Shown here piece by piece: positions 21,766 through 31,856 of a stretch of DNA of 64,000 nucleotides; within the stretch, counting starts at the first letter, position 1, and every line of letters starts with the position of its first letter. The DNA comes from Romanomermis culicivorax (taxonomy: Eukaryota > Nematoda > Enoplea > Mermithida > Mermithidae): the NCBI GenBank assembly GCA_963922205.1, contig CAWUHX010000021.1, positions 186,001 to 250,000 on the forward strand, in the 5' to 3' direction. The position numbers were made by a program, and so were the translations under genes. A model generated the notes under the pieces. It ran no database searches, was not told the DNA's origin, and worked only from the letters and a program-made list of their open reading frames with translations.

Positions 21766-24700
21766 ATGGGTGACTCTAATGATTCTGATATTAGTGATTC
21801 TTATATATTCGACTTAAACGTGGACGATTCATTTCTGGATTGGATTCTCGATCCAGCTGACAATACCTGGGGTTCATTAGAAGATGCCGAAAATGAAGAT
21901 CGACAGGGGACTCTACCCAGTGCTGATGCTTCAGCAGCATTACTTGACAATAGCGACAATTCATCAGACTGGGAAATTACAACTGTGGATGAATATATCG
22001 CATCAGATGAAGGCGAATCGAATCAGCAGGGTGGTAATGTTGAATTTCCACCTGAACACTTTTACTACCTCGGTGAAAGTGCAGAACAAAGAGTACGGTT
22101 ATTCGGAACGAGTGGGCAGACGCGACAGTTCTTCTTGAGGAACCTCGAACAATGCAACAATTTATACCAACAGCTACCTATAATTTTTGACCATGCGATT
22201 GATCAAATGACGACTGATATACACGAGGATGATTTAGTTGGAGCAGCTTTTTACCATCCTAACCTTGACAATCCTATTCTTGTACATTTTCGGCCTCGCA
22301 TCAATTTCAACGGAAGCATCATGGTCGATTTATTCGAGCGCATCATCCAATCAAATCAGCAAATAACTTTGGAAGATCCGGCAGCAGCAATAAAGTTGGT
22401 GACAGTAAAGAAAGTACGAGGTGCTAGTTCGCATAACAAACGGAGGTTTTTTACTCACGACGAGTTTTTATATCGCGGAAAAAGTGGATGCTTTGTACAT
22501 ATAAACAATCGAGATAACTTATGCCTCCCGAGAGCCATTGTCACAGCCATAGCCCGACTCAACAAAGATGATCCAGCATATCAGTATGACAGTATTCGTA
22601 AGGGAGATTTTAATCACTATACTCTGCAGAAACAAAAAGCTATGGAGCTGATGGATGAAGCTGGTTTATCCAACCATCAAGGCCTATGCGGCATCGAGGA
22701 GCTCAAAAAGATTCAAGATGTTTTGCCAGACTACAAAATCAAGCTGTTTAGCAAGGAACACTATTGCGCCATCATTTTCGAAGGTGAGTTTTTATTTTGC
22801 TTCTTTGTCATGATGCAACTTTTGAATCATTTAGGGAATAATGATGCTGAAAAGGTTATCCACTTGTATTATCATGACCAGCACTACACAGTCATTAGAT
22901 CTATGCCTGGATTTTTCTCTCGATCATATTGGTGCGAACTCTGCAATATCGCCTACAACTCTGAATATGATCATCAATGTATCAACAAGTGCACTTCTTG
23001 TTACCATCGTCCGCCTTGCAAGCAGGTCGAAATTATAATTTGCGAAGAATGCAACCGCTACTTCAACAGCGTATTTTGCTACAGCAACCATTTACGGGAG
23101 TATGATGTCACTTCAACCGGGACCAAAACAAAGCGTACAAAGACTGGTTTGATTTGTGACAAGATTCACCGATGCAAGTCATGCAAGAGACACATGCGTA
23201 AAAGTGGTTTATCAAAACACAGGTGTGGTTACACCAAATGCCGAATTTGTAAGCAGGAAGTCTTGATAAAAGGTAAGAATTGGCAATTTATCATCAGATA
23301 AGTTTTTCATTAATCTCTTGCTTATAGGTCACCAATGCTACATGCAAAGGATTGATGTTGAAGATGATTCTGAGACTGAAGAAGAGCACTTGGTAGACTT
23401 AGACTCCTGCAATGGAGACAGTCTGCTGGATGATCAGTCTGCATGTGTTAAATCAAAATCAAAACGGGAAAAGCTGGAAATCATACCACGTTTTGTTTTC
23501 TTTGATTTTGAGACCACTCAAGAGCGTGTATTAAGGAAGACTCAGCTTGGTGAAGAGCTGGAGCATGTGCCAAATTTATGTATTGCACATGTAATATGTG
23601 ATACATGTCAAAATCAGGCTTCTGATACTGTGTGTCATCGATGTGGACCGAGAAAACGAACATTCATCGGAGAGGATTGCTTGGACAAATTTTGTAGATT
23701 TCTGTTCAACTCATCCATGAAAAATACAACTGCAATAGCTCATAACGCCAAGGGCTTTGATTCACAATTCCTTTTACGATATTTGTATAAAGAAGGCATT
23801 GCTCCCAAAGTTGTCACAAAAGGTGAGATTAGATATTGATTATATAAATGACTAAATACATTGCTTTTTCAGGGTTGAACATCATTTCCCTGACAGTCGA
23901 CAGCATCAAAGTTATCGATTCCTTCAATTTTCTGCCTATGCCACTTAGCGCTTTACCAAAAGCATTCGGAATTGATGAACTCTGTAAAGGCTACTTTCCA
24001 CACTTGTTCAACAGACAGGAAAACTGGAATTACGTTGGAAAATGGCCAGATGTGCATTTTTATTCACCAGACACCATGAAGGGGGAAAGCCACGACAAAT
24101 TTATGCGCTGGTATTATCAGCAAACAGAAAAGGTTAGTTGATATAAAATTATAATTGTACAATAAATTGACATTATCACCATCTTTAGGTGTTCAATTTC
24201 CAAGAAGAGCTTATCAAATATTGCGAAAATGATGTAGATGTGCTCGTCAAAGCATGCCTCAAGTTTCGAAACATATTCATGCGTGAAACAACTGTGGATC
24301 CATTCCAAAAATCACTCACCATTGCTGGAGCATGCAACAGAGTGTATCGTAAGCTCTTTTTAAAGAAAGATACGATAGGTTTAGTACCACATAATGGATA
24401 CCGGGGAAAAGACAAACAATCCGTAAAGGCCATTATATGGCTTCAGTGGTTGAATGTCAAAAACAACCTGCGTATCCAGCACGCTTTGAATGGTAAGGAA
24501 GTCTGGGTCAGTTCTTACAAGGTAGATGGAATCGATGGAGGTACAATTTACGAGTTTTATGGATGCTACTGGCACGGCTGTTCTAAATGCATGAAGCAGA
24601 GGAACCATCTCACAGCCGATCAAGTTTCAACTGCCCGGGATGCCTACATGAGAACAATGGCACGTCGACAACATCTAAAACAACTAGGATATCAGCTCAT

Positions 24701-26402
24701 CGAGCTTTGGGAGTGCGAGCTCGACATCTTGCTCGCAAACAATCTTGAGATGGCTGAATTTTTCAATAAATCAGCACCGGTAGAACCCTTGAATCCGAGA
24801 GATGGTAAGATCTTTTTGTGTCATGTGTTTCTTTTTTAAGTTTGCCTCTTGTAGCTTTCTACGGTGGTCATACAAATGCCATAAAGCTGTACCACAAGAT
24901 TGAGGAAACAGAAAGGATAAATTACCTGGATGTCTGTAGTTTGTACCCATACACGAACAAGTATGGTGTATATCCAATCGGACATCCATTGCTAATTACG
25001 GAAAACTTCAAAGACATCAATGAAAAACCATACGAAGGCTTGATCAAGTGCCTCGTTTTACCTCCGCAAGATCTCTATCACCCTGTTTTACCCTATCGTT
25101 CAAATGGTAAATTAACATTTCCATTATGTCGACAATGCACCGACTTACAACAACCCAAGTGTACACATTCCAATGAAGAGGATCGAGCCTTGCTGGGAAC
25201 GTGGGTAACAATGGAACTTTACAAAGCTCTAGATAAAGGCTACAAGGTAATATTTGATAAGCTGATATTAGCTCTGTTTAACCAAGAACCAATTTCAGGT
25301 TTTGAAAGTCTTTGAAGTTTGGCATTATGAAGCTGTGGATAGATACGATCAAATTTCCAATCCAGATGGCGGTTTATTCACCAGCTATGTGAACACTTTT
25401 ATGAAAATGAAAATGGTAAAACAAACATTAAGTCATATTTTATATATATTATTGTGATTTGTAGGAAGCGGAAGGCTGGCCGGCGCATTGTAACAATGAT
25501 GCCTCTAGGCAGGCCTACTTGAGTGATATAGAGGAGCGTGAAGGAATAATGCTGGACAGAACAGAAATTGAAAAAAATCCAGGCAAACGGGCTTTGGCAA
25601 AGCTGATGCTAAATTCGTTTTGGGGCAAAGTAAGAATTTTTAAAACTGTAAACACGGTTTTTATAATCTGTCATACCATTTTCAGTTTGGTCAATGAAAT
25701 AATTTGACAAAGACAGTTTATTTTACAAATCCGCAGCAATATTTCGACCTTATATTTGATCCATCAGCAATTATTCAGAGTGTGACAATCATTAGTGAAA
25801 CTCTCATTGCTGTCAGCTACACAGAGAAAGAAGAATTTGTCTTAACATTGCCTTACGTTAACCCTGTGATAGCAGCTTATACGACAACTCAAGCCCGGCT
25901 AACGCTTTACTCTTATATCGAAAAGTTGGAGCGACGTGTTTTATATTTTGACACAGATAGTGTCATTTATTTATCAAACATTAGCGATACCAATGAATAT
26001 AAAGTACCAATTGGATGGTCTTTGGGTGAAATGACGGATGAGTTAAAGGATTACGGCCAGGGATCTTACATTACGGAATTTATCAGTGGTGGTCCGAAGA
26101 ACTACTCCTACTGTGTATATAGTACAAAGGACGAGAAACTGCATTACGTAACAAAAGTTCGTGGTATTACATTAAACCACAAAGTAGCGAAACAAGTAAA
26201 CTTTGAAAGTTTAAAACAAATGGTAAAATCGTTCATTATATCTAATGATACAGAAGAAATTAATGTTGTAACTGAAAGAATTGATAGAAAACAGGACCAT
26301 ACTGTAGTAACTAGACCTGTACAAAAAAAATTTAGAGTTGTATATGATAAACGCGTTATTGTGAAAGATTTTACAACTGTACCTTATGGATGGAAAGTAT
26401 AA
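21766..26402 (+). CDS. Protein-primed DNA polymerase B (pPolB), 9 exons, one in-frame stop
   Basis: Exons: 21766-22783, 22835-23272, 23328-23822, 23873-24132, 24189-24804, 24855-25246, 25299-25415, 25465-25629, 25686-26402. The eight GT-AG introns are only 49-56 bp. Total 1405 codons counting one internal TGA at 25695-25697, just after the N-S-F-W-G-K motif. Exonuclease motifs are D-F-E-T, H-N-A-K-G-F-D and Y-C-E-N-D. Polymerase motifs are D-V-C-S-L-Y-P, K-L-M-L-N-S-F-W-G and Y-F-D-T-D-S. The N-terminal part carries an OTU-like D-N-x-C-L-x-R-A (D250, C253) with H356, then a Cys/His-rich zinc-binding region. In the family this enzyme copies the linear element using a protein primer. The TGA would remove the catalytic D-T-D-S unless read through. 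Confidence 0.93.
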
Positions 26403-26451
26403 ATATTGATGTATTAATTTGCTTATTCATTTGTTTTATATGCTTAATAAA

Positions 26452-27093
26452 ATGGCTACTTTCAACTTTGCTTGGAAGCACCCTTTCAATTGTATTGTCT
26501 CAGCTCCTACCAAATCGGGAAAAACTGAGTTTGTGAAAAAACTAATCTTGTTCGCCAAACAAATGATTGAACCAGTACCAATGAGGATCATATGGTGTTA
26601 TACTGAATGGCAGAATACTTACACTGATTTGCAAAACAAATGTAGCAATGTTTCTTTCTTCGAAGGATTACCATCTATCGAGGTTCTGAAAAGCTTCAAA
26701 CAACAGCCTCAATTTTTAGTTCTAGATGACATGATGCAGGAAATGAAAACTGACAAGAGGCTCAATGAGTTGTTTACAAGAGGCTCTCATCACTGGAATT
26801 TATCAGTTATACACATTGTCCAAAATGCTTTTTTTGAAGGAATGAGGACAAGCAGAATAAATGCTCAATATTTGGTGCTAATGAAAAATCCAGCAGATAG
26901 ACTACAGATACAGACATTGGGAAGGCAAATTTTTCCAGGTTCTAAACACTTTATAGAAGCCTTTGAAGATGCAACTGGGTCATCTTATGGCTATTTGATT
27001 ATTGATTTGACTCAAGACACACCAGATAAATTTAGACTCAGGACAAATATCTTCCCAACTGATGCGGGTATGATTATATATGTACCACGATGA
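26452..27093 (+). CDS. Polinton packaging ATPase (FtsK/HerA type)
   Basis: A 213-residue protein starting at M-A-T-F-N-F. Walker A is A-P-T-K-S-G-K-T at residues 18-25 and Walker B is F-L-V-L-D-D with D92-D93. The A32-like ATPases of Polintons are thought to pump the genome into the capsid. It starts 50 bp after the polymerase stop and is uninterrupted. An earlier non-ATG in-frame stretch is ignored because the ATG has good A-rich context. Confidence 0.92.
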   Translation: MATFNFAWKHPFNCIVSAPTKSGKTEFVKKLILFAKQMIEPVPMRIIWCYTEWQNTYTDLQNKCSNVSFFEGLPSIEVLKSFKQQPQFLVLDDMMQEMKTDKRLNELFTRGSHHWNLSVIHIVQNAFFEGMRTSRINAQYLVLMKNPADRLQIQTLGRQIFPGSKHFIEAFEDATGSSYGYLIIDLTQDTPDKFRLRTNIFPTDAGMIIYVPR

Positions 27094-27168
27094 AAGATAT
27101 ATAGGCCATCGACTTGTCAGCTTGGATCATTTTCTTTTATAAACATCTACTGATAAGTTGCTTCTATT

Positions 27169-27696
27169 ATGGATAACTCCCGCACTGTTGAGGAAATGGA
27201 GTTTGATACAACAACGGAAAGGGTATATAATGCATTAAATGGTATGCCCCCAAGTCCACCTCCGCAATGTCTTTTAATCCGAATGTTTGACAACAAGACA
27301 TATGGAAAAATAGCATCCAGTATATGTTTTATGCTGTTCCTCGGAGGATTCTTCTGGTCAATTCTACATGACACCAGGGCACCCGCTTTAACAAGCAATT
27401 TCTCTATTCAGAAGGAAAAATCATTCATTTTGATGCAAATAAAGAATGATGAAATCGCAATGTATTCAGTCAATGCCAGTAGTAGACAGAATGTTGCACA
27501 CTTTATTGAAAAATACTTATTATGCCCTCTACATGAAATGCATGAATATTGGCCCCTATGTCAGAAATCAGTACCATTAAATGCTGACATACGTGCATGC
27601 TGCGATGAAGATGGTCAATTCAAGAGCCTAAATTTAGCAACAATTGAGCTGAATAAACAAACTGTAAATTCCTTTCTCAAACTCTTGAAAGAATAA
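27169..27696 (+). CDS. Unrecognised TM-anchored protein with one Cys-Cys domain
   Basis: A 175-residue protein with an acidic N-terminus, Pro-rich P-P-S-P-P-P near residue 28, and one hydrophobic segment (about residues 48-64, I-C-F-M-L-F-L-G-G-F-F-W). The C-terminal part is predicted outside the membrane. That part (about residues 104-175) has the pattern hydrophobic helix, C, 10-15 residues, C, about 12 residues, C-C, then an amphipathic tail. The same pattern occurs twice in the protein encoded at 28290-29015. A TATA-like box lies about 70 bp upstream. I know no function; an envelope or membrane role is possible but only inferred. Confidence 0.75.
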   Translation: MDNSRTVEEMEFDTTTERVYNALNGMPPSPPPQCLLIRMFDNKTYGKIASSICFMLFLGGFFWSILHDTRAPALTSNFSIQKEKSFILMQIKNDEIAMYSVNASSRQNVAHFIEKYLLCPLHEMHEYWPLCQKSVPLNADIRACCDEDGQFKSLNLATIELNKQTVNSFLKLLKE

Positions 27697-27750
27697 TCTG
27701 CCAGCTCTTATTCACTCATCAGTACTTGTAGACAAACAGTCCTATTTCCA

Positions 27751-28203
27751 ATGTCTCCAGCATCATTTGAATTATTTTTAATACGACTTATGGCAAAAAT
27801 TAGAGGTAATATAATGTGCACCTATTTATAATTAAATATGTTGTATATGTAATTTTAAGGAGTACCCATCATTAAGCGCATGCAAGCTCAATATGCTGAT
27901 GTTTTATGGTCAAGATTCAGCCAAAATCGGAAGGAAGATTACAAGTTAAAGGCTGTACAATATAATGAATTTCATCAAATTAAACGAAGGAAAAATAAAA
28001 TTACTGGATTTTGGTTCTTCACCTTGGAGCTCTTTGGAGAACTAAGAAAAAGATGCATAGATGCGCAGTATATCGATGACCTGTTTGCCGGGTTGAGCCA
28101 AGAAGACAAGTTCTACTTCATGTTGATCAATCAAAGCAGTGTATATGATAGAAACGTTTTCTATTTATCGATACTACAAAATGAAATTTCCAGTTTTCCG
28201 TGA
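27751..28203 (+). CDS. Small HMG-box-like protein, 2 exons
   Basis: Exon 1 27751-27805 and exon 2 27860-28203 join in phase 1 across a 54-bp GT-AG intron, giving 132 residues. Residues about 3-60 show S-F-E-L-F-L, then W-S-R-F-S-Q-N-R-K-E-D-Y-K-L-K-A. This resembles the spacing of an HMG box (aromatic start, W, K-x-x-Y-K-x-x-A), but the similarity is weak. The rest is basic and then hydrophobic. If correct it would bind DNA; otherwise it is an unrecognised Polinton protein. Confidence 0.6.
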
Positions 28204-28289
28204 ACCATTTATTGTATATAAGCAATGTGCGTGTTATAATATTCAGTTTCGTGTTTGTATTTTGGTGGTGAACAGTTGTTTCTCAGGTG

Positions 28290-29015
28290 ATGGCTTATAA
28301 TAAAACAATGTGTTTCACTTTTCTTGCAGCTGTGATATTAGCTGTCTGCTCAAGCCTCAAAAGTGCAGATGATCTTTCTTACAGTCATCTCGTTTTGATG
28401 AGGTCCTATGGATCTGCTCCTGGAGTAGATTTTTACAACATAACCCTGGCTGCACAAGTATCTTTCCGAAATTTCCTATTGAGAGCATTGGCTTGCAACA
28501 AAACGGGCAGTTTATTTGATCCTGATTCTGAAAGATGTTCAACAAAAATACCCCACAATGGCAATCTCTATGCCTGCTGTGACATGAGCAATAATTTTGA
28601 TAGTATTAGGGCACCTACATTCAACATTAGCAAACATATGGTACCCTCATTACTCAATGTACTCAATACAAAAATTGAGAGTGTTGATCTTGAGGATGAC
28701 AAGAATATAAAGAATCGTCAACTTGTAATCATAAATTACAAAAGTTTCACAGGAGCTGGTTTTATTACTTCATATAACAAACATGAGGCGGTACATTTAA
28801 GAAACTTTCTTAGAAATGCCATATGGTGTAGGCCAGGACAAGGACAATTTACAAATACGCAATATTGTCCAACTTTGATTGGAGATCATCAAACACATGT
28901 GTGTTGTAGGCGGGAAACTTTACAGAGTGTAATGTTAAATGGTTTGAATCTGTATGATAACAATGAAATATCAGTTCTGATGGATGCACTCTATGATAGA
29001 CGACCCCCAGCTTGA
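28290..29015 (+). CDS. Secreted protein with two copies of the Cys-Cys domain
   Basis: A 241-residue protein. Residues 1-27 form a signal peptide (F-L-A-A-V-I-L-A-V-C core). Two homologous domains follow, at about 55-130 and 165-240. Each runs F-L-L/F-L-R, C, 10-12 residues, C, 11-12 residues, C-C, and a closing amphipathic helix. The same domain occurs once in the neighbouring TM protein at 27169-27696. No membrane segment follows, so it should be secreted or lumenal. The frame is uninterrupted. ATG chosen because the preceding in-frame codon is GTG; a TATA-like box lies about 75 bp upstream. Family not recognised. Confidence 0.75.
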   Translation: MAYNKTMCFTFLAAVILAVCSSLKSADDLSYSHLVLMRSYGSAPGVDFYNITLAAQVSFRNFLLRALACNKTGSLFDPDSERCSTKIPHNGNLYACCDMSNNFDSIRAPTFNISKHMVPSLLNVLNTKIESVDLEDDKNIKNRQLVIINYKSFTGAGFITSYNKHEAVHLRNFLRNAIWCRPGQGQFTNTQYCPTLIGDHQTHVCCRRETLQSVMLNGLNLYDNNEISVLMDALYDRRPPA

Positions 29016-29176
29016 AATGAATATATATACCTGTTGCTATCTGAAATGTCTCATTATTCATTTTGAATTTCTAATAGAATGCCATGTCAAAGTTGCTGTG
29101 AAAGTACATTCACCATCTACATGTCTTAAATTGCTGCAGTAATCGTACGAAACAAAGAAGTGCACTATTAAAAACT

Positions 29177-29431
29177 TTGCCGGATGAATTTGTGCATTGT
29201 TTATGTGAAATTTGTCACAACCTGCTGAAAGGAAATATTCCTATAAGTACCCTAAAGAAGAAAAAGCTTGCTAAATATAGCAAGATTATAAGACATTTAG
29301 CATCAAAGCAAAAGATCAACTTGAGAGCAAAAAAGCAGCAAATTATACAAAGTGGTGGATTTTTACCTATACTTCTACCCTCTCTGCTAGCACTAGCTAC
29401 TGAAATTTTACCCAAAGTTATCAAAACATGA
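29177..29431 (+). CDS. Conserved-type small Polinton protein, start unresolved
   Basis: The open frame reads from at least 29110 with no ATG before the clearly coding part (L-P-D-E-F-V-H-C-L-C-E at 29177). It is followed by a Lys-rich middle and a hydrophobic C-terminal helix (F-L-P-I-L-L-P-S-L-L-A-L). A 5' exon ending elsewhere, or an acceptor near 29135 (CTGCAG), may supply the start. Its TGA overlaps the next ATG as ATGA. Similar short basic proteins with a glycine-hydrophobic tail sit ahead of the integrase in other Polintons; the function is not known to me. Confidence 0.7.
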   Translation: MPDEFVHCLCEICHNLLKGNIPISTLKKKKLAKYSKIIRHLASKQKINLRAKKQQIIQSGGFLPILLPSLLALATEILPKVIKT

Positions 29432-30210
29432 AATACACTAGTAAAATGGTTCTTGTTCCGCAAGACATGTTTGACAAGAAAAGTGACCAAAATTCTGATA
29501 ACGGTTTGAGAAAGCAAATGTCTGATTTCAAAATGGAGCTTGAACGCATATTGAAGAATAATGATATGTCTGCAGAACTTCAATATAAGCTATATGGACA
29601 ACTATTCCACAGATACTTGAAGCTCGATGAAGAGAGTAAAAAGCCGATTGAGGTTAAATTAAAAGATGGTAAGCTGAATGATATATATCAACAATCGGTA
29701 GACATTGATAACCTACATCAGAAACAAATAAAAAATGAAGAACAATCATCTACACCTAATCAGAGAGGGCTAAAAAATGAACAGCAATCTTCAGATGATG
29801 GTAGAGATTGGTTGAGAGGCTTACCTAGAGCTAAAGTCAAGCAAGCTGAAATGCTTCTAGAAGTGCTCAATAAAAGTGATTTTGATGTAAACAAGCAAAG
29901 TGAAGTTATTTTAAATGGTGTTAGAGTACCCAACAGCAATATCATAGATTTATTACATGATTTTATAAGAGACAGACCTACAGCTCCACCTCCAGCAGGT
30001 TATCAAGAATTTGCGCAACATTTGGTAAAGCTTAATGTACCCAAAGCCTATATTGGAAATCCAAATCGCTTAAAGCTCATTAATCACTATAAAACTGACG
30101 AGACAATCAACAATTCTCCATTTCATAATGTTGATGTTATAAAGCGATTAAGTTTTTCTAATGATAAAAAGTCTGGGAAAAAGAAAAAGTTGAAGTATGA
30201 AGAATTCTAA
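29428..30210 (+). CDS. Unrecognised conserved Polinton protein
   Basis: A 260-residue hydrophilic protein opening M-K-Y-T-S-K-M-V-L-V-P. It has a charged, Gln/Ser-rich middle likely to be disordered and a C-terminal globular part ending in a Lys-rich run. The M-V-L-V-P start and the position between the small protein and integrase recur in Polintons. Its ATG overlaps the previous stop by 4 bases and its end overlaps the integrase start by 14 bases. Function not assigned. Confidence 0.75.
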   Translation: MKYTSKMVLVPQDMFDKKSDQNSDNGLRKQMSDFKMELERILKNNDMSAELQYKLYGQLFHRYLKLDEESKKPIEVKLKDGKLNDIYQQSVDIDNLHQKQIKNEEQSSTPNQRGLKNEQQSSDDGRDWLRGLPRAKVKQAEMLLEVLNKSDFDVNKQSEVILNGVRVPNSNIIDLLHDFIRDRPTAPPPAGYQEFAQHLVKLNVPKAYIGNPNRLKLINHYKTDETINNSPFHNVDVIKRLSFSNDKKSGKKKKLKYEEF

Positions 30211-31276
30211 AGAAGCGGTCCTGAAAACATTGTATACAGACATAGGGGCTTCTGGATCTTACGGTGGTGTTCGCAAGCTGTACAAGCATGCAAAGCAGTA
30301 TGACAGAAGTATAACTCTAAAGGATGTGAAGAATTGGCTAGAAAAACAGGATCCTTACACATTACATAAGCAGGCCTATAAAAGGTTTAAACGTAATAGA
30401 ATTTACGTCAGTGGTATTGATGCTCAATGGGAGGCTGACTTGGTTGATATGCAAGCATATAGCGAGTACAACAAGGGACAAAAGTATATGATATGCTGTA
30501 CAGATGTTTTTAGCAAATTTGCGTGGGTAAGACCACTAAGAAATAAAGGTGCCTTATCTGTATGTACAGCTTTTAAAGATATTATATCAAGCAGAAGGAA
30601 GCCTTGGTGTATTCGCACAGATAAGGGCAAAGAGTTTGTCAATTACAAATTTCAAAAGCTCTTAAACTTAGAGGGGATACAGTTTTTTACCTCTCAAAAT
30701 GAGGATGTGAAATGTTCAATAGTGGAACGGTTCAATCGTACCTTAAAATCAAAAATGTGGAGATACTTCACTGACAGAAAGACATTCAAATGGATAGATA
30801 TACTTCAACAACTGGTTGGAGCATACAACAATTCTACTCATCCTTCAATTGGTGAAAAGCCTGTGAATGTCACTTATGAAAATGAATCAGAAATTAGAAA
30901 TCGCCTGTACCCAAGAAAGAGCTCGCAACATCCAACTCTACAAATAAATGACTATGTACGAATTTCTAAATTTCGTCAGCACTTTGATAAAGGTTATCTA
31001 CCACAGTGGATAGAAGAAATTTTTTGTGTATATAAAGTATTGAATCGTACTACTGAGCCATTATATAAAATCAAAGATCTACAAGGAGAAGAAATACAGG
31101 GTACATTTTATGCAAAAGAATTGCAAAGAGTTAGCTTTGATAACACAAAAACCTTCAAAATTGAAAAAGTTTTAAAACGAAAAAGGCTCATTGATGGATC
31201 TGTGAAGCTTTTTGTCAAATGGAGTGGTTACCCTGATAAGTTCAATGAATGGATTAATGAAAACGACTTGAAATGA
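30197..31276 (+). CDS. Polinton integrase (retroviral-type, with chromodomain)
   Basis: A 359-residue protein with an N-terminal helical region and an rve catalytic core with D81 (W-E-A-D-L-V-D), D142 (R-T-D-K-G) and E177 (V-E-R-F-N-R-T), matching the D,D-35-E spacing. The last ~45 residues (I-E-K-V-L ... V-K-W-S-G-Y) form a chromodomain, which in related integrases targets modified chromatin. This enzyme would produce the 6-bp target duplication seen at the element ends. The frame is intact and overlaps both neighbours. Confidence 0.95.
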   Translation: MKNSKEAVLKTLYTDIGASGSYGGVRKLYKHAKQYDRSITLKDVKNWLEKQDPYTLHKQAYKRFKRNRIYVSGIDAQWEADLVDMQAYSEYNKGQKYMICCTDVFSKFAWVRPLRNKGALSVCTAFKDIISSRRKPWCIRTDKGKEFVNYKFQKLLNLEGIQFFTSQNEDVKCSIVERFNRTLKSKMWRYFTDRKTFKWIDILQQLVGAYNNSTHPSIGEKPVNVTYENESEIRNRLYPRKSSQHPTLQINDYVRISKFRQHFDKGYLPQWIEEIFCVYKVLNRTTEPLYKIKDLQGEEIQGTFYAKELQRVSFDNTKTFKIEKVLKRKRLIDGSVKLFVKWSGYPDKFNEWINENDLK

Positions 31277-31803
31277 ACTCATACGAGCTTGTTCAACTTA
31301 TTCAGAGAGATGCATCTCTGAAGAAAGTTTTCCATGGTGTATTTGCTAGAGATCAGCTAAATTGGACGATAACTAGATATCCAGCAGCTATTATCGCAAA
31401 TACAGATACGTCAAATGAACCAGGGCAGCATTGGATCGCAATGTACTTTGATCAGAATGGACACGTTGATTATTTTGACTCTTATGGTATGTACCCGTAT
31501 ATACAAGAATATATTGATTTCATGAATCGAAATAGTAAAGTGCAAAATTATAACTCTGTGTGCTTGCAGGGTTGGGATAGTTCAGTTTGTGGTGTTTATT
31601 GCTTGTACTTTTTATATCACCGGGTTCGTAGAATGAAACTTCCGTTTATATTGAAACACTTTCGTCCGGAAGAATCAACTTTTAATGATAAACTAGTTTG
31701 CAGTTTTTTGTACAAATACTTTAAGTTTTATCATCGTATATGCTGTAAAAACCGTCAGAGTTGTACATCTTTGCGTTACTTCAAAAATAAAAATGGTATA
31801 TAA
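31273..31803 (+). CDS. Adenain-like cysteine protease (maturation protease)
   Basis: A 176-residue protein with the adenain/Ulp1-type catalytic set H53 (G-Q-H-W), D69 (Y-F-D-S-Y-G), Q99 (L-Q-G-W) and C106 (S-V-C-G-V-Y-C). In adenoviruses and, by analogy, Polintons it trims capsid precursors during assembly. It starts inside the integrase stop (ATGA overlap). No lesion is seen. Confidence 0.92.
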   Translation: MNSYELVQLIQRDASLKKVFHGVFARDQLNWTITRYPAAIIANTDTSNEPGQHWIAMYFDQNGHVDYFDSYGMYPYIQEYIDFMNRNSKVQNYNSVCLQGWDSSVCGVYCLYFLYHRVRRMKLPFILKHFRPEESTFNDKLVCSFLYKYFKFYHRICCKNRQSCTSLRYFKNKNGI

Positions 31804-31856
31804 ATGCTTACATTCTTCACTTGACTCATTGATAAGTTTGCAGTCTAGATCAGAAG

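Noticed and set aside
23481-23663. Minus-strand ORFs inside the polymerase and other Polinton genes
   Set aside because: They are antisense shadows of well-supported exons.
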